A stretch of DNA of 64,000 bases. It comes from Henningerozyma blattae CBS 6284 (lineage: Eukaryota; Ascomycota; Saccharomycetes; Saccharomycetales; Saccharomycetaceae). The notes under the pieces are model-generated. The model searched no databases. It worked only from the letters and a program-made list of their open reading frames with translations, and was not told the origin of the DNA. Of the stretch, positions 40,767 to 51,291 are shown in pieces. The stretch's first letter is position 1, and the number at the start of each line of letters is the position of its first letter. The translations under genes and the position numbers were made by a program. The DNA is taken from positions 744,001-808,000 of the forward strand of contig NC_020192.1 of the NCBI RefSeq assembly GCF_000315915.1, given 5' to 3'.

Positions 40767-43223
40767 TCAGTCTAACATTGGACCCTCTAGTATCGACACC
40801 AGATATGGATAGCTGTAAGAATCTTCCTCCATTATACTAGATGACATTGTAACGTGTGATTCATCTGATTCATGTTCACGGATAGAACTTAACGCAATAT
40901 ATTGAGACAATGGTATATAATTCATTTGAAAATCCCACAAAAAACTTAATGTTATTAGTGGAATGGGGAATAGCCACGATGAGAGAACCCAGCCACCTTC
41001 AAACCCAGCTAATGTACCTGCCATTGTAAGTTGGAAGAGTAGTAACCCTAAAATAACCCTACGATAAATTAAAGGCCATACTTTACCGGTTGAGTGTGGT
41101 AAATGATCTGTAGCAAATACTAATTGGTATTTGTATACGTAGAAACCAATAACAAAGTATGCAAATGATGATAACAATAACTTCGTGCTCATGACACTAT
41201 AGATTAATGTGATAATCAAAATCAAAATTGGTTGTGGTAGTTGTAAACCAAAGTTGAAGATTGGTGGGTTATAAAGTTCTTTTCGTTGTCTTGGAGTTTT
41301 AGCGGTGATTTTTACTAATGGGAATCCAATCAAACTTCCAACCAGTAATAATTTGAAGGGAAACATACCAATGCCTTGCAAAATAATCAAATCAACATAA
41401 AATAAGGAAAATTCTTTTACTGATGTAGCTAATTGATATGCAATTTTAGTAGTGTCACTTAAATAACCCCAATAATTAGAAGCAGTACCAGCTAACGTAA
41501 ACACTAAGAACAAATTCACAAATATGTAGAAGAAATTTTTTGATACTAAAGAGGTCTCTTCTTCGCTATATGAAACTAAGCCTTGATAAGAAGTCAAAAG
41601 TTCATAGAAATAAGGGATACCAAAATTCAGAATTGTAAACAAATATGTGGGTAGTAAACCAGTTACTATATTTTCTGCCCATTTATTTTCTTTCAAGAAT
41701 TTACCTAAATCTGGCCAAAATTTGGAAATAGTCTTCATATTTAACAGTGTAGCTAAGTAAGACACAGGAATAATCAAGAATAAGCTTGAAATACCGATAA
41801 AAATGGTGACCAAATAGCCTTTTGTCAACCGCTCTTTTCTTGATAAACAAACATTATCCCATTTGATATCATGAGGCGCAGGAGCTAATCTTGTGATGAA
41901 ATAATGAACTCTTGGGTCTAAGACTGCTTGTGCCGCCATTTGTGCATTCGCCACTGAGTCCATTGTCACAAATGCAGTAGGTGTGGCAGAATAATGTTTT
42001 TTTCTTGCATCAATGATTTCTTTATCTATGAAAAGTAATTGTTGTTCAAGATATTCAATCGCATCTACTTCAGTACCAAAAAGACCAAACCAGCCAGTCT
42101 TCATTTTTGGACGTTCTTTTAATTGAATCTCTCCGTAAACATGGTTATCTTCATTAGATTCATCCGATGATGAGATATGATTTGTTTGATTATTTCCATC
42201 ATTATTTGTATTGTTATTTGTCGAGTGATTATCTGAGTTTTCTATTACAGATGCTATGTTATCGACGTTTCTTTCTAAATTGTAATTTTCAGAGATATAT
42301 TCATGAGATCTCAAATGTCTTGGACATTTTTCATAATTTAACTCTAATTGTTTTAAAACTTGTTCTCTATAATGAAACAATCTGTTTAAGGGGCCCCATT
42401 CACGGCATATTGTGATTGATGAAACTTTCCCGATTTTTAATTGTTCGATTCTTGTCTTTAAAGTATTTTTATCACGCATCTCAATTGGAATACCAGAAAG
42501 ACGAATAGTCCTATCTGTTACTGTATTCTGTTTCCCTAAATATTTCTGTCTCGTAGACACTACTAATTTGGTTTGATTCAACAATAGACGAATAGTAACA
42601 AACGTAAAAAAATATGTGAATAAGACATACATCCATAAATAACGGAAGCTTGCTTCTGGACCAGGTTGGGTAATAGTCTCAATTGGCTCCTGTATTTCTC
42701 TTTGGAACCTTTTCACAAGGTTGAGTATTCTGTCAACAGAACTTTTATCAGAACCATCATCGTCGTCGTCGTAATTACCAGTATAATGGAATCTTACAGG
42801 TGATATTACACACAAACTAAAGAAACAAAAGATACCGACTAGTTTGATACACATTTTAAAAAATCCAATGAATACAAAGGCATCTAATCCTGCATAGTCC
42901 AATACTTGGTGATCGTCAATTTTATAAAGGACAGTCATCCATCCAAACAAACTATTTGGATCCCATGAGGGTAGTCTTAAACTCCCTGAATCTTTATATC
43001 TTCTACTTGCGTATAATTTTGGCAATTTTTTTAGTAATAGAGAAAAGGAAAGTAATGCAAAAAGTCCTAATAGAATAGCAGTGTATAATTGAGTTGTGAC
43101 AACTTTTGCTGTTGGTTTTCTAAAATCGTGTGGCTCATCGTATAAAGTAGAATTCAAAGCACCAACATTATTCATATTTGTGGCATTCCTCTGGTCTATT
43201 CGGTGACCCAAGTATTGGTTCAT
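40767..43223 (-). CDS. CSC1: CSC1/OSCA/TMEM63-type mechanosensitive cation channel
   Basis: An 818-residue multi-pass membrane protein of the OSCA/TMEM63 family (yeast Csc1, ~782 residues), an osmotically or mechanically gated calcium-permeable channel. The order is: N-terminal helix ([19 protein letters not shown]), two more helices, a large cytosolic loop with RNA-recognition-like folds (around residues 230-450, with an Asn-rich insert), then a block of about eight helices. That block includes the family stretch [22 protein letters not shown] at ~470 and the [12 protein letters not shown] turn. It lies next to GPN3, as on chromosome XII. Confidence 0.94.
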   Translation of the reverse strand: MNQYLGHRIDQRNATNMNNVGALNSTLYDEPHDFRKPTAKVVTTQLYTAILLGLFALLSFSLLLKKLPKLYASRRYKDSGSLRLPSWDPNSLFGWMTVLYKIDDHQVLDYAGLDAFVFIGFFKMCIKLVGIFCFFSLCVISPVRFHYTGNYDDDDDGSDKSSVDRILNLVKRFQREIQEPIETITQPGPEASFRYLWMYVLFTYFFTFVTIRLLLNQTKLVVSTRQKYLGKQNTVTDRTIRLSGIPIEMRDKNTLKTRIEQLKIGKVSSITICREWGPLNRLFHYREQVLKQLELNYEKCPRHLRSHEYISENYNLERNVDNIASVIENSDNHSTNNNTNNDGNNQTNHISSSDESNEDNHVYGEIQLKERPKMKTGWFGLFGTEVDAIEYLEQQLLFIDKEIIDARKKHYSATPTAFVTMDSVANAQMAAQAVLDPRVHYFITRLAPAPHDIKWDNVCLSRKERLTKGYLVTIFIGISSLFLIIPVSYLATLLNMKTISKFWPDLGKFLKENKWAENIVTGLLPTYLFTILNFGIPYFYELLTSYQGLVSYSEEETSLVSKNFFYIFVNLFLVFTLAGTASNYWGYLSDTTKIAYQLATSVKEFSLFYVDLIILQGIGMFPFKLLLVGSLIGFPLVKITAKTPRQRKELYNPPIFNFGLQLPQPILILIITLIYSVMSTKLLLSSFAYFVIGFYVYKYQLVFATDHLPHSTGKVWPLIYRRVILGLLLFQLTMAGTLAGFEGGWVLSSWLFPIPLITLSFLWDFQMNYIPLSQYIALSSIREHESDESHVTMSSSIMEEDSYSYPYLVSILEGPMLD

Positions 43224-43862
43224 TTTCCAAAAGTCAATTAAGAGAAAGGGCTATTTGTCTAATATATTTTGTAAAGAATGCAGCTAATACTACCAAGGTA
43301 AAATACTTCTAGAGAATATTAGTTATATGTGGTATGTTATCTTATTATGTAGATAGTAGCCTTCCAAAATATTCTATTGAAAATTATTGATGTTTCAAAG
43401 TTGTATGGATATGGAGTCTTTTTCGAGTCTACCAATTGATGATTTAAATGCCTCGGAGTGGGCAATTTGTAAAATAAACAATGAAATATGTACGGAATGT
43501 TAAAAAAAAGAATTAGCAAATAAATTAAATAAATATAGATAATAGTGGAAATGGTTTTCATGATATAAGTTAAATATAGTATTGAATAATATACAGAATG
43601 TGAGGATAAAATGTAGGTAGTGGAAGATATATCAAAACATGCAAATTAATATTATATTGTATTTAAAGTAAATGTTCAGAAAAGAGTCAAATGGGAAATC
43701 TATTTACAGGGGGATTAGTTTGTCATTAAATGTATCTAATTAAAGAGCTGATTCCTTGTTGTTTATTAAATTTTATTTTTGGAAGAAAAATTATTTTCAT
43801 AACTAGTAGTCAATGAAAAGCTGGCTAGTAGTAAAAGGGAGAGAAAAAATAATTTAAAAATA
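43224..43862. other. intergenic CSC1-MSS116
   Basis: About 640 AT-rich bases containing the CSC1 promoter and the MSS116 3' end. No gene or RNA seen. NUP42 and YDR193W, which sit near here in S. cerevisiae, are not found. Confidence 0.4.
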
Positions 43863-46166
43863 TTAATCTTCTATTCTTGGGGAAGAGCCTTGTCTACGTT
43901 TTTGCATGTTGTTGGAATAACGTGATTTGTTATTCTTGTTAAAAGAAGTATTTCTCCTGTAGTTATGGTTGTTGTCACGATACCTATTATTGTCGTTTGA
44001 AAAGCCTCTAGAGTTGAATCGATTATTATGGCCATTATCATCATAATTACCGCCAAGGAAGTCTTCATCTAAAGAGGTACCATAAAATGATCTTTCGTGA
44101 TTACCGCTAGTGTCGAAGTAGTTTTCAATTCGGGTAAACCCCAGTCTTGATAATTGGCTTCCACTTGAAATTTGAATTTTCATTTTTGGATCCTTAAATA
44201 AACTGCCAAATGATTTAGCTATCTCTGTTAGGACACGAAGTTCTTTCAAACCATATTCTCCAACAACTGATTTATAAAAGGATAATAAACTGACAAATAC
44301 ATTTGATAAGTCTTCTGGACTAATCAATTTACTTTCAACTGCACTAATTATTGATTCATTTGGAACATAATCAACTTGATTTTCAATATAAATTTTCTTT
44401 GATTTTTCCAAACATCTAACAAATGGTAATTCATCTTTTGATAAAAATGCAGTGGAAATACCTTTTTTACCAGCTCTTGCAGTTCTACCAATTCGGTGGA
44501 CATAATTAGATAATTCTGATGGAACACCTAATTGTAAGACTTCTTGAACGTTAGGGAAATCCATACCTCTTGCACCAACGTCGGTACAAACTAAAATACC
44601 AGAATTAGCCCTTTTGAATTTTTCAACAATTCTAGTTCTTCTATTTTGATCAATCTTACCATGAAATTCATAAATTGGTATACCTTCAATTTGAAATTCC
44701 CTCTTTATTAATTGAGATAAAAATTTGGTACATTTGACAGTTGGAGTGAATAAAATTGCTTTATAATTTTGTGTATCGTGTTTATCAAAAGGTTTAGTGG
44801 CTTTGGTAATCACTTCAGTTTCTTCTACAGATTCTACTCCGGCTTCTACTTTAGTTTCTTCTTCAGTTGTTACTTCAGCAATTGGTAGTTCAGTTGGATG
44901 TAGACGAGATCTAATATGTTCAATAACAGCATATATACTATGAGAGAAAGCGTCAGAAACAACTAAATTTTGGTTAATATTTTCATGTGCCTCAGGTTCA
45001 TTTTTGTCAATGGTATCTAGAAATAAGCATTCTTCTTTATTCATAATATCATTAGCCAATGTTTGAACTTTATCATCTAAAGTAGCAGAGAATAGTAAGG
45101 TTCTGATGTGATCTGCACCATTAGAATTGACGCTATCTAAAGAGTTTGAGATTGCTACTAAATCTTCCTTAAAACCAATTTCCAATAATCTGTCTGCTTC
45201 ATCCAAGACTTTGAAATCAACTTCTGAAAAAAATTTGTCACCAAAATCTGATAGAACGGCGAGCATTCTCCCTGGCGTAGCAACAATGATATTTGGTCTT
45301 TCTCTATGTAACCTTTGCAAAGAATATGAATAATTGGTACCACCGACTATTGATAAACAATTATATTGTCTCAAAGCTGAATTATTCTTGTACAATTTTA
45401 AAATTTCTTGCTCAATTTGTAAAGCTAAATCTCTGGTTGGTGCCATAATAACAGATTTTACCATAGCAGAATTTGGACTTTCAATCAATTTTTGGAATAG
45501 GGGTAACAAAAAGGCAAAAGTCTTACCAGTACCAGTCTTTGCTCTTGCAATAACATCATTCCCACTATCTTTCAAAATTGGTTTAATAGTCTTCTGTTGA
45601 ACAGGTGTTAAACTCTTAAATCCCAATCTATGTACAGCAGTAAATAATTTTTTATCGATTACCTTATCTTCTAATAATTGGTCAAGTGTAATTTCAGCGG
45701 TATTTTCGTCCTTTGGAACAACAACTAGTTTAGAGAACTTCTTTTTATTGAAAGTAATGCTTGAATCATTAGAATCAGGAGACATTATTTTTTTTTTACC
45801 ATAGTTGTTGTTACCATAATTTTTTCCATCATAATTGTTTCTGCTATAATTATTTCTACTATAATTATCTCTATTAAAATTGTCTCTATTAACACTGTTT
45901 CTATCGTAATTATTACTATCAAACTTGATTCTGTTATAGTTATCCTGGTTGTTCTTTTTCCAATGGCCTCTACGATTTGTATTTCCTTCTCTTTGGTAAC
46001 TATTACCATAGTTTGCATTATTAGCGCCTTCGTTGTTATGGTACGATCTTGCTAAAGTAATAATACCAGATGGTAAAGCACAAGGCTGTGTACTTCTAAC
46101 GTGAACAAGACTTGACGGCTTGAGAGCCATCGATACTCTTGAAACTTTAAAATACTGAGAAAGCAT
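43863..46166 (-). CDS. MSS116: mitochondrial DEAD-box RNA helicase Mss116
   Basis: A 767-residue DEAD-box protein, the general chaperone for group I and II intron splicing and translation in yeast mitochondria. It has a basic N-terminus compatible with import, then an Asn/Tyr/Arg-rich region (repeats like NRDNYSRNNYSRNNYDG). The helicase core follows: Q motif FKSLTPVQQKT, motif I ARAKTGTGKT, PTRDLA, VLDEAD, SAT, and in RecA2 GILVCTDVGARGMD and HRIGRTARAG. The C-terminal tail is basic and RGG/Asn-rich as in Mss116. It is ~100 residues longer than S. cerevisiae Mss116, partly through an acidic Glu/Val/Thr-rich insert between the two RecA domains. Confidence 0.95.
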   Translation of the reverse strand: MLSQYFKVSRVSMALKPSSLVHVRSTQPCALPSGIITLARSYHNNEGANNANYGNSYQREGNTNRRGHWKKNNQDNYNRIKFDSNNYDRNSVNRDNFNRDNYSRNNYSRNNYDGKNYGNNNYGKKKIMSPDSNDSSITFNKKKFSKLVVVPKDENTAEITLDQLLEDKVIDKKLFTAVHRLGFKSLTPVQQKTIKPILKDSGNDVIARAKTGTGKTFAFLLPLFQKLIESPNSAMVKSVIMAPTRDLALQIEQEILKLYKNNSALRQYNCLSIVGGTNYSYSLQRLHRERPNIIVATPGRMLAVLSDFGDKFFSEVDFKVLDEADRLLEIGFKEDLVAISNSLDSVNSNGADHIRTLLFSATLDDKVQTLANDIMNKEECLFLDTIDKNEPEAHENINQNLVVSDAFSHSIYAVIEHIRSRLHPTELPIAEVTTEEETKVEAGVESVEETEVITKATKPFDKHDTQNYKAILFTPTVKCTKFLSQLIKREFQIEGIPIYEFHGKIDQNRRTRIVEKFKRANSGILVCTDVGARGMDFPNVQEVLQLGVPSELSNYVHRIGRTARAGKKGISTAFLSKDELPFVRCLEKSKKIYIENQVDYVPNESIISAVESKLISPEDLSNVFVSLLSFYKSVVGEYGLKELRVLTEIAKSFGSLFKDPKMKIQISSGSQLSRLGFTRIENYFDTSGNHERSFYGTSLDEDFLGGNYDDNGHNNRFNSRGFSNDNNRYRDNNHNYRRNTSFNKNNKSRYSNNMQKRRQGSSPRIED

Positions 46167-47323
46167 TGAATACTATTGGATAATTCAGATTAAAGTTATT
46201 GCCTCAAGTTAGCTTGTTTCGTTATGGATATAATAGAATATCCTTTGCTTCTTTCTCTTTTAAACTATTTTTTTTTATCATAGTATTCCTATTTGGCACG
46301 ATATTTCAACTTGTGAAAAAAATCCGAAAATTAAATTTTAAACATTTAACAAGAATTTTCGGTAACAGAAAAATGCTCAAAATGACAGTAATTATGGAAT
46401 ATTTGTTAAATAACTTTAAATCATAAATGACTTTAGAATAGCCTGATGCTTAACTTTTTGTCAATTAAATTATATTATATCATTTCTTTGGAAGTTGGCC
46501 TCAGAAATATCATTTTTGTGCTTAATTTAACGTAATGTACTTATAAATATTATATATAAAAGGTATAGGTAACTCATTCAACGTTATTTAATAATGGGGC
46601 TCTTAGTACGTTACTATAAATCCTAAAGGTCTATATATAAATTTGATAAGCGTATGACATGAAACAAAGAAGTGAACACAAAATGAAGCTGAAAAATTCT
46701 AACTTTATGTTTAGTTAGGTGCTATTTACTCAACTAAATATAATTTTTAAAAACTAGCATAATCAACTATGAATAGTAAAAATTCAAAAAAAGAACCCAG
46801 ACAATTTTTATATATTGTTTCTACATTTCAATAATTTTTATTACAAAAAAGAAAAGAATGCAAATATAATATGATTTTCAATTTACACAGGATAGTGCCT
46901 CATTCCATTTTCAATTGTTCGAACTTCAACAAGTTTTGTCTTTGTCCGTCACATTGGAATATCTCTCTAATGCAAATTTAAGAAAAATTGTCTATAGGTC
47001 TATACAAATATACACGTGAAGCTATGTGATGTAAATATTATCTTATTACGTTCCTATGGGATTATTGTATATTTATCTTTATAATGTTCTTGCTTTGTAA
47101 CTGTCCTATCGATTTTTCTTACATTACTCTAGATCCTCTGCAAGATAAAATAGTTATTTCTTGAACTATATACTGTCATTAAGACTTTGTGTGGTTTTAA
47201 CTAATAACCAGAGGTGTAAGGCTTACTACAGTGGATATTAGGTTCGGCAGGTATAAACTGTTACCCTGAGTGTCACTTATTAGAATGTAAAAATATATAT
47301 CACGTGATGGTGGTTCTCAAGGT
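46167..47323. other. 1.2-kb intergenic MSS116/tRNA-Leu
   Basis: Contains the MSS116 promoter and the 3' flank of tRNA-Leu. REF2 (essential for mRNA 3' ends), found here in S. cerevisiae, is absent. No gene supported. Palindromic ATCACGTGAT at 47299-47308. Confidence 0.4.
47299..47308. promoter_or_regulatory. ATCACGTGAT, Cbf1-type E-box
   Basis: Perfect palindrome 20 bp beyond the 3' end of tRNA-Leu. Same 10-mer as at 18934. Confidence 0.35.
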
Positions 47324-47328
47324 AAAAA
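47324..47328 (-). terminator. Pol III terminator (T5) of tRNA-Leu
   Basis: Five A on the plus strand directly abut the tRNA 3' end, giving TTTTT in the transcript. Confidence 0.8.
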
Positions 47329-47411
47329 TGAAGGATGCGAGGTTCGAACTCGCGCGGACACCGTCCAACAGATCTTAAGTCTGCCGCCTTAGACCACTCG
47401 GCCAACCCTCC
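47329..47411 (-). tRNA. tRNA-Leu (UAA)
   Basis: The reverse complement begins GGAGGGTTGGCCGAGTGGTC. It is an 83-nt class II tRNA with anticodon TAA, a long variable arm, T-arm GAGTTCGAACCTC and discriminator A. It is nearly identical to yeast tRNA-Leu(UAA), with no intron. Confidence 0.97.
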
Positions 47412-47782
47412 TTGGTTTTAATTGATCGTGTTGTAATAAGAGACTAACAGGATATAGATGATGTTTCAGAGTTCGGATGGTACTGAGATCAGTAGTTACA
47501 GGTTGTATTACACAAGATTATTGTATCTCCCCTTGGTCCTTCTCTATATAGTATATAATAGTATATTGATCTATACATGTACTTCTATTCAAGAGAGTTA
47601 GACATTGTTATAGAGTGTTTAAGGTGTAAATACGGTTACTTTATTTAGAAATATATAGTAAATACTATAACTAAAATGAATATATTTCTTAAATAGTGTT
47701 TTTTTATATAAAAAGAAAAACACATTTTAAACAATAAGTCACGTGATAAAAGTCTTTTACCACTTAATACAAAATGATATAA
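47412..47782. mobile_element. tRNA upstream flank with a possible Ty3/sigma-type LTR end
   Basis: The sequence TGTTGTAATA starts at 47429, 18 bp upstream of the tRNA 5' end. Ty3 integrates 16-19 bp upstream of tRNA genes and its sigma LTR begins TGTTGTAT. A mirror-like TATTACACA occurs at ~47505. TATA-like sequence follows at 47563-47580. I cannot find a clean far end or target duplication, so this is a tentative relic. GTCACGTGAT lies at 47738-47747. Confidence 0.35.
47738..47747. promoter_or_regulatory. GTCACGTGAT, Cbf1-type E-box
   Basis: Matches RTCACGTG on both strands. Lies between the tRNA-Leu flank and the 3' end of the 65-codon frame. Confidence 0.35.
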
Positions 47783-47980
47783 TCATATTCCAGCAGATTC
47801 AGTGGTTACAATTGATGTTCCACGCCTGCTGAATAGTTGTTTCTCAGCTGTGGTCAGCTGATCTGTTCTCTCTCGAGGCTTCTCTTGTACTGATTTCTTG
47901 TAAGTATTACGTGAAAGGCGAGGGCGCTTAGACGGTTTTACAACAGATTGTTTAAAATTTGCATTCATATAGAAAGACAT
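47783..47980 (-). CDS. small unrecognised protein (65 residues)
   Basis: An ATG-initiated 65-codon frame with a coding-like composition: basic middle (VVKPSKRPRLSRNTYKK) and a polar C-terminus (LTTAEKQLFSRRGTSIVTT). No signal peptide or membrane segment. I do not recognise it. It has its own promoter-sized space (732 bp) upstream towards CAB5 and no overlapping larger gene, which favours a real small gene. In S. cerevisiae REF2 occupies this interval, and the sequence does not look like a piece of it. It could also be chance. Confidence 0.45.
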   Translation of the reverse strand: MSFYMNANFKQSVVKPSKRPRLSRNTYKKSVQEKPRERTDQLTTAEKQLFSRRGTSIVTTESAGI

Positions 47981-48712
47981 AATAGAGTTTATTGAGGTTT
48001 TTTCGTTAGACAGATAGTGAATAATTAATTTTAAGTTCTTAAAAACTGAAATTATATATTGAGTTCATTTGGAAAATCTATCTTAAGGTTTTCCATATAA
48101 TCTATACAATCTCTTATTTCTATAGTAATTTTTGATTGACCATTATTATCTATACTTAGTGAATAATTTATTGCTGTTATTTCAAGGAAGTATTATTCCT
48201 AACAGTATTATGATGCAACTATTTTTATATTCTTTTTTGATGATAAAAAAATTTCTAAACACAATGAATAATATTTTTAAATATAATAAAATTTTCTGTT
48301 TGGAATGTATTGCAATTATCATACCCTTTTCCTCGATGAAAAATGAAAATATTTTGATGCAAAATCAGATAAATATTGAAATACAATCTCCATACTGATT
48401 GAAATATACAAATTTGTTGTTAGCAAAAAGTTTAGAAAGTAACCAAAGCATGTTATACTACAATTTAAGATTACCGAGTCTCTTGCTGATTATGTTTTTC
48501 CATTCGTTTGGAAATTTTTTTAATTCAAGACTCCTATCCAGATTAATAATCGTTCTTTGGTAAAATTTAAAAAAAACTTATGTTATTAATGCTAAATGAT
48601 TCCATTTCTTTTTTAAAGGATTGCCTTTCAATGGTTTAAGGGTTAAGGACTGACTGATTAGGTAGCATTTTTAGATTTGATGAGATATATACATATGCAT
48701 ATGTAAATATCT
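47981..48712. other. intergenic, 65-codon frame to CAB5
   Basis: About 730 bp, very AT-rich. Open stretches here lack an ATG start and look like noise. No RNA gene seen. Confidence 0.4.
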
Positions 48713-49414
48713 TTAATGCACAGAAGATTTCTTTCTGAGCTTTCTAGTTAATATTACGCACAATGCACTAATAATCCCAAATGGTGGCATCCATTCAAAG
48801 ATAGTTCTATAAAATGTAGGCTGTATCTTTGAAACCACATTGTCCACTCTCTTATATAGCATATTCATATCCTCATCATTGGTAATAATATAATCTGATT
48901 TTTCAATTCTATCATTCATTTTCATTTGTGAATCAATTCTGTTTTTTGCATCTTCAGAACTCAGAGTGGGGTTCCTAGCAAGTAATCTTTCAATTTGTAA
49001 TTTTTCATTACAAATTACTGATATTGTAACACCACAAATTATATCCAGCTTACTCTCAAATAATAAAGGAATATCTAAAATACAAATACTGTAACCATAT
49101 ATATAATTGAGCAAAATTTGACGTAATATACTTTTTCTTATGGCAGGGTGGGTAATGTTGTTTAAAATTTTTAATTCTTTTGGATTTCCAAAAACTTTCT
49201 TGCCCAAAGCCTCCCTGTTCAATTCACCATTGGCTTTCAACACATCCTCTCCAAAATGATTAACAATTGCATCATATGCAGGCTCACCAGGTTCAACAAC
49301 TTCACGAGCAATCTTATCAGCATCCACAACTGGTATTTTATGATGTTCTTGAAAACGTCTTGAAACTGTACTTTTACCACAGGCAATACCACCTGTCAAT
49401 CCAACAACTAACAT
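48713..49414 (-). CDS. CAB5: dephospho-CoA kinase
   Basis: A 233-residue CoaE-family kinase catalysing the last step of coenzyme A synthesis, phosphorylating the 3'-hydroxyl of dephospho-CoA. It has the P-loop GLTGGIACGKST (5-16), the substrate-binding VVDADKIAREVVEPG segment, the ILDIPLLFE motif and the lid arginines in ERLLARNPTLSSEDAKNRID. The C-terminal end (FGIISALCVILTRKLRKK) is hydrophobic then basic, as expected for the membrane-associated fungal enzyme. Close in length to the ~241-residue yeast Cab5. Divergent from CBS2, as in YDR196C/YDR197W. Confidence 0.96.
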   Translation of the reverse strand: MLVVGLTGGIACGKSTVSRRFQEHHKIPVVDADKIAREVVEPGEPAYDAIVNHFGEDVLKANGELNREALGKKVFGNPKELKILNNITHPAIRKSILRQILLNYIYGYSICILDIPLLFESKLDIICGVTISVICNEKLQIERLLARNPTLSSEDAKNRIDSQMKMNDRIEKSDYIITNDEDMNMLYKRVDNVVSKIQPTFYRTIFEWMPPFGIISALCVILTRKLRKKSSVH

Positions 49415-49649
49415 ATTGAAAGCCTTACTTTTTCAACTATGATATTTTTTGGATCGAAATTCCAGAATTTAGGCGTTAAGATCTTAATAAGTAAATTTTT
49501 TTATTTTTGCAATTCCATAAATTTAGCGTTTTAATAATTCGGACTAGATATTTAAAGCAATCTTTTAACAATACAATAGTTGTACTTACATTTCGAAACA
49601 AATCATTACTCGCTATCAAAGCTACTGGCTATCTATTTTTTTAGCAGTA

Positions 49650-50816
49650 ATGCATCGTGTATATGCTATAACATCAAATCCAATAAGTGAATATATTTGT
49701 TTGGCTTTAGCTCGTTTACCCCAGCAACCAGCAGTTCCAGAACTGGTCTTACTTTTAAGAAATAATACAATTCTAACTTCTTATCTACAAAATGACTCAT
49801 CATTGACTGTGAATTTACCAAGAAATAAATCAATATCATCTCAATTCATGGCTGCAGTGTCCCCTCCTAAATATGAAGATGGTTCATACGCACATATGTC
49901 AAATATGTTAATTGGTCAAACAAGTACTAAAGAAATAGCCTTCCAATTGGATAAATATAGAGCCTGTATCCGCTCAGATTCAAATATCTTACTATTGGAC
50001 CCAAACTGGACTACTTTAGAACTTGTTTCAAACCATCAGCTTTGGAATAAAAACCGTGGATCAGCTGTATCTTTAAGTGATGGAGAAGATGAAAACCCTT
50101 CAAAAAACTTGCTAAACTTTCCATCTGTTTGGATTGGATCGACTAAGTTTTGGCAAAGAGCACAATTTCACAAAATTAAACCTTTTACATCGAGTTTAAA
50201 TACTAATTCTTTAAAAGTGGCAGATGAGCTAAGGCCCCTATCATTAAAATTATGTAAATTTACTGAGGATGTTTCTAATCGAAATAAAATATTTTCATCC
50301 AAAAATGAAGACAATTTAATCACACTTTTAAAAGAAACGTCAATCACTACTAATCAACCATTAATCGATACTACTTTTATTTCATATAATGAATATTTGA
50401 TAAGTAGATTACAAGAATTGATTATAGATAGCTGTTTAATATCCATTTCTAAGCTATTTGGATGCAATAAATATAAAGAATTAAGAAATGTTGAGAATTT
50501 TCACCGACTAATAAATTTAATACTAAAAGAACAGTTTAAAATTATCAGATGTGCGTTTCCAGAGTTATTTCGAGTGGATATAGCAAATCTTTATTTAAAT
50601 GAAATTCGCTTGAATAAATTAATATTTGAAAAAGTTAATGGTAATGGTTCTATTACAAATAATCAATTAAACAATGACAAAAATATATCAAATAAGTGGT
50701 TCATTTATTGGGGAATTAAATATAACAAAAGCCATTATTGGAATTATATGTTGTGGTATTTACTAAAGGGTAAAATAACACTATATAAAAATTCATTAAC
50801 TTTGTTATCTAGATAA
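49650..50816 (+). CDS. CBS2: mitochondrial COB mRNA translational activator Cbs2
   Basis: A 388-residue protein corresponding to Cbs2 (~389 residues), which with Cbs1 activates translation of mitochondrial cytochrome b mRNA at the inner membrane. The N-terminus resembles a ketopantoate-reductase-like fold start (VYAITSNPISEYICLALARL), known for Cbs2 relatives. Identification rests on this N-terminus, length and the CAB5-CBS2 divergent pair with only 235 bp between starts. The C-terminal half is Asn/Lys/Leu-rich and poorly conserved, as usual for these activators. Confidence 0.88.
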   Translation: MHRVYAITSNPISEYICLALARLPQQPAVPELVLLLRNNTILTSYLQNDSSLTVNLPRNKSISSQFMAAVSPPKYEDGSYAHMSNMLIGQTSTKEIAFQLDKYRACIRSDSNILLLDPNWTTLELVSNHQLWNKNRGSAVSLSDGEDENPSKNLLNFPSVWIGSTKFWQRAQFHKIKPFTSSLNTNSLKVADELRPLSLKLCKFTEDVSNRNKIFSSKNEDNLITLLKETSITTNQPLIDTTFISYNEYLISRLQELIIDSCLISISKLFGCNKYKELRNVENFHRLINLILKEQFKIIRCAFPELFRVDIANLYLNEIRLNKLIFEKVNGNGSITNNQLNNDKNISNKWFIYWGIKYNKSHYWNYMLWYLLKGKITLYKNSLTLLSR

Positions 50817-51291
50817 CTCTTGCATTTCACATTTGGTATAATAAACATTCAGCATCTTCATATCTCGTATATATCTGTAAAGTACATTAACAATATTCCC
50901 ATACGTCATTTAATTTATGTAAATATATTCCCATAGACCTTCTTTAATAATTTTTTTTCGTTTTTTTACCCTTTAAACTAAATGTTCAATTGTTTTTTAT
51001 GGACACAAAAGTGATCAATATTTAAATTTTCTAAAGAACATATACCTTTTGAAATTTAGAAATTAAGGAAGATTATGATATAATAATATACCTAATTTGC
51101 TGACACTTTATTCTTATTTTTTTTCTTGCTGAATTTATTATCTGCCAATAATGCACTTCTTTTAAATTTGACTATGCTATTGATTGACTTAAAACTACAA
51201 AAATTTTACTAGTATAATATTCTTTATCTTATTTTTAATCAGGGCTTTAAATACTAAAATAAAGTATAATTTAACCAAAATAAGTGAACTA
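50817..51291. other. intergenic after CBS2
   Basis: About 475 bp, AT-rich, nothing recognised. Confidence 0.4.

Noticed and set aside
47450..47510. Box C/D snoRNA (GATGATG ... CTGA-like) upstream of tRNA-Leu
   Set aside because: The C box is imperfect, there is no proper D box with flanking stem, and the spacing is too short.
48132..48398. 88-codon hydrophobic frame upstream of CAB5
   Set aside because: No ATG at its start, composed of Ile/Leu/Asn/Phe as expected from random AT-rich DNA.
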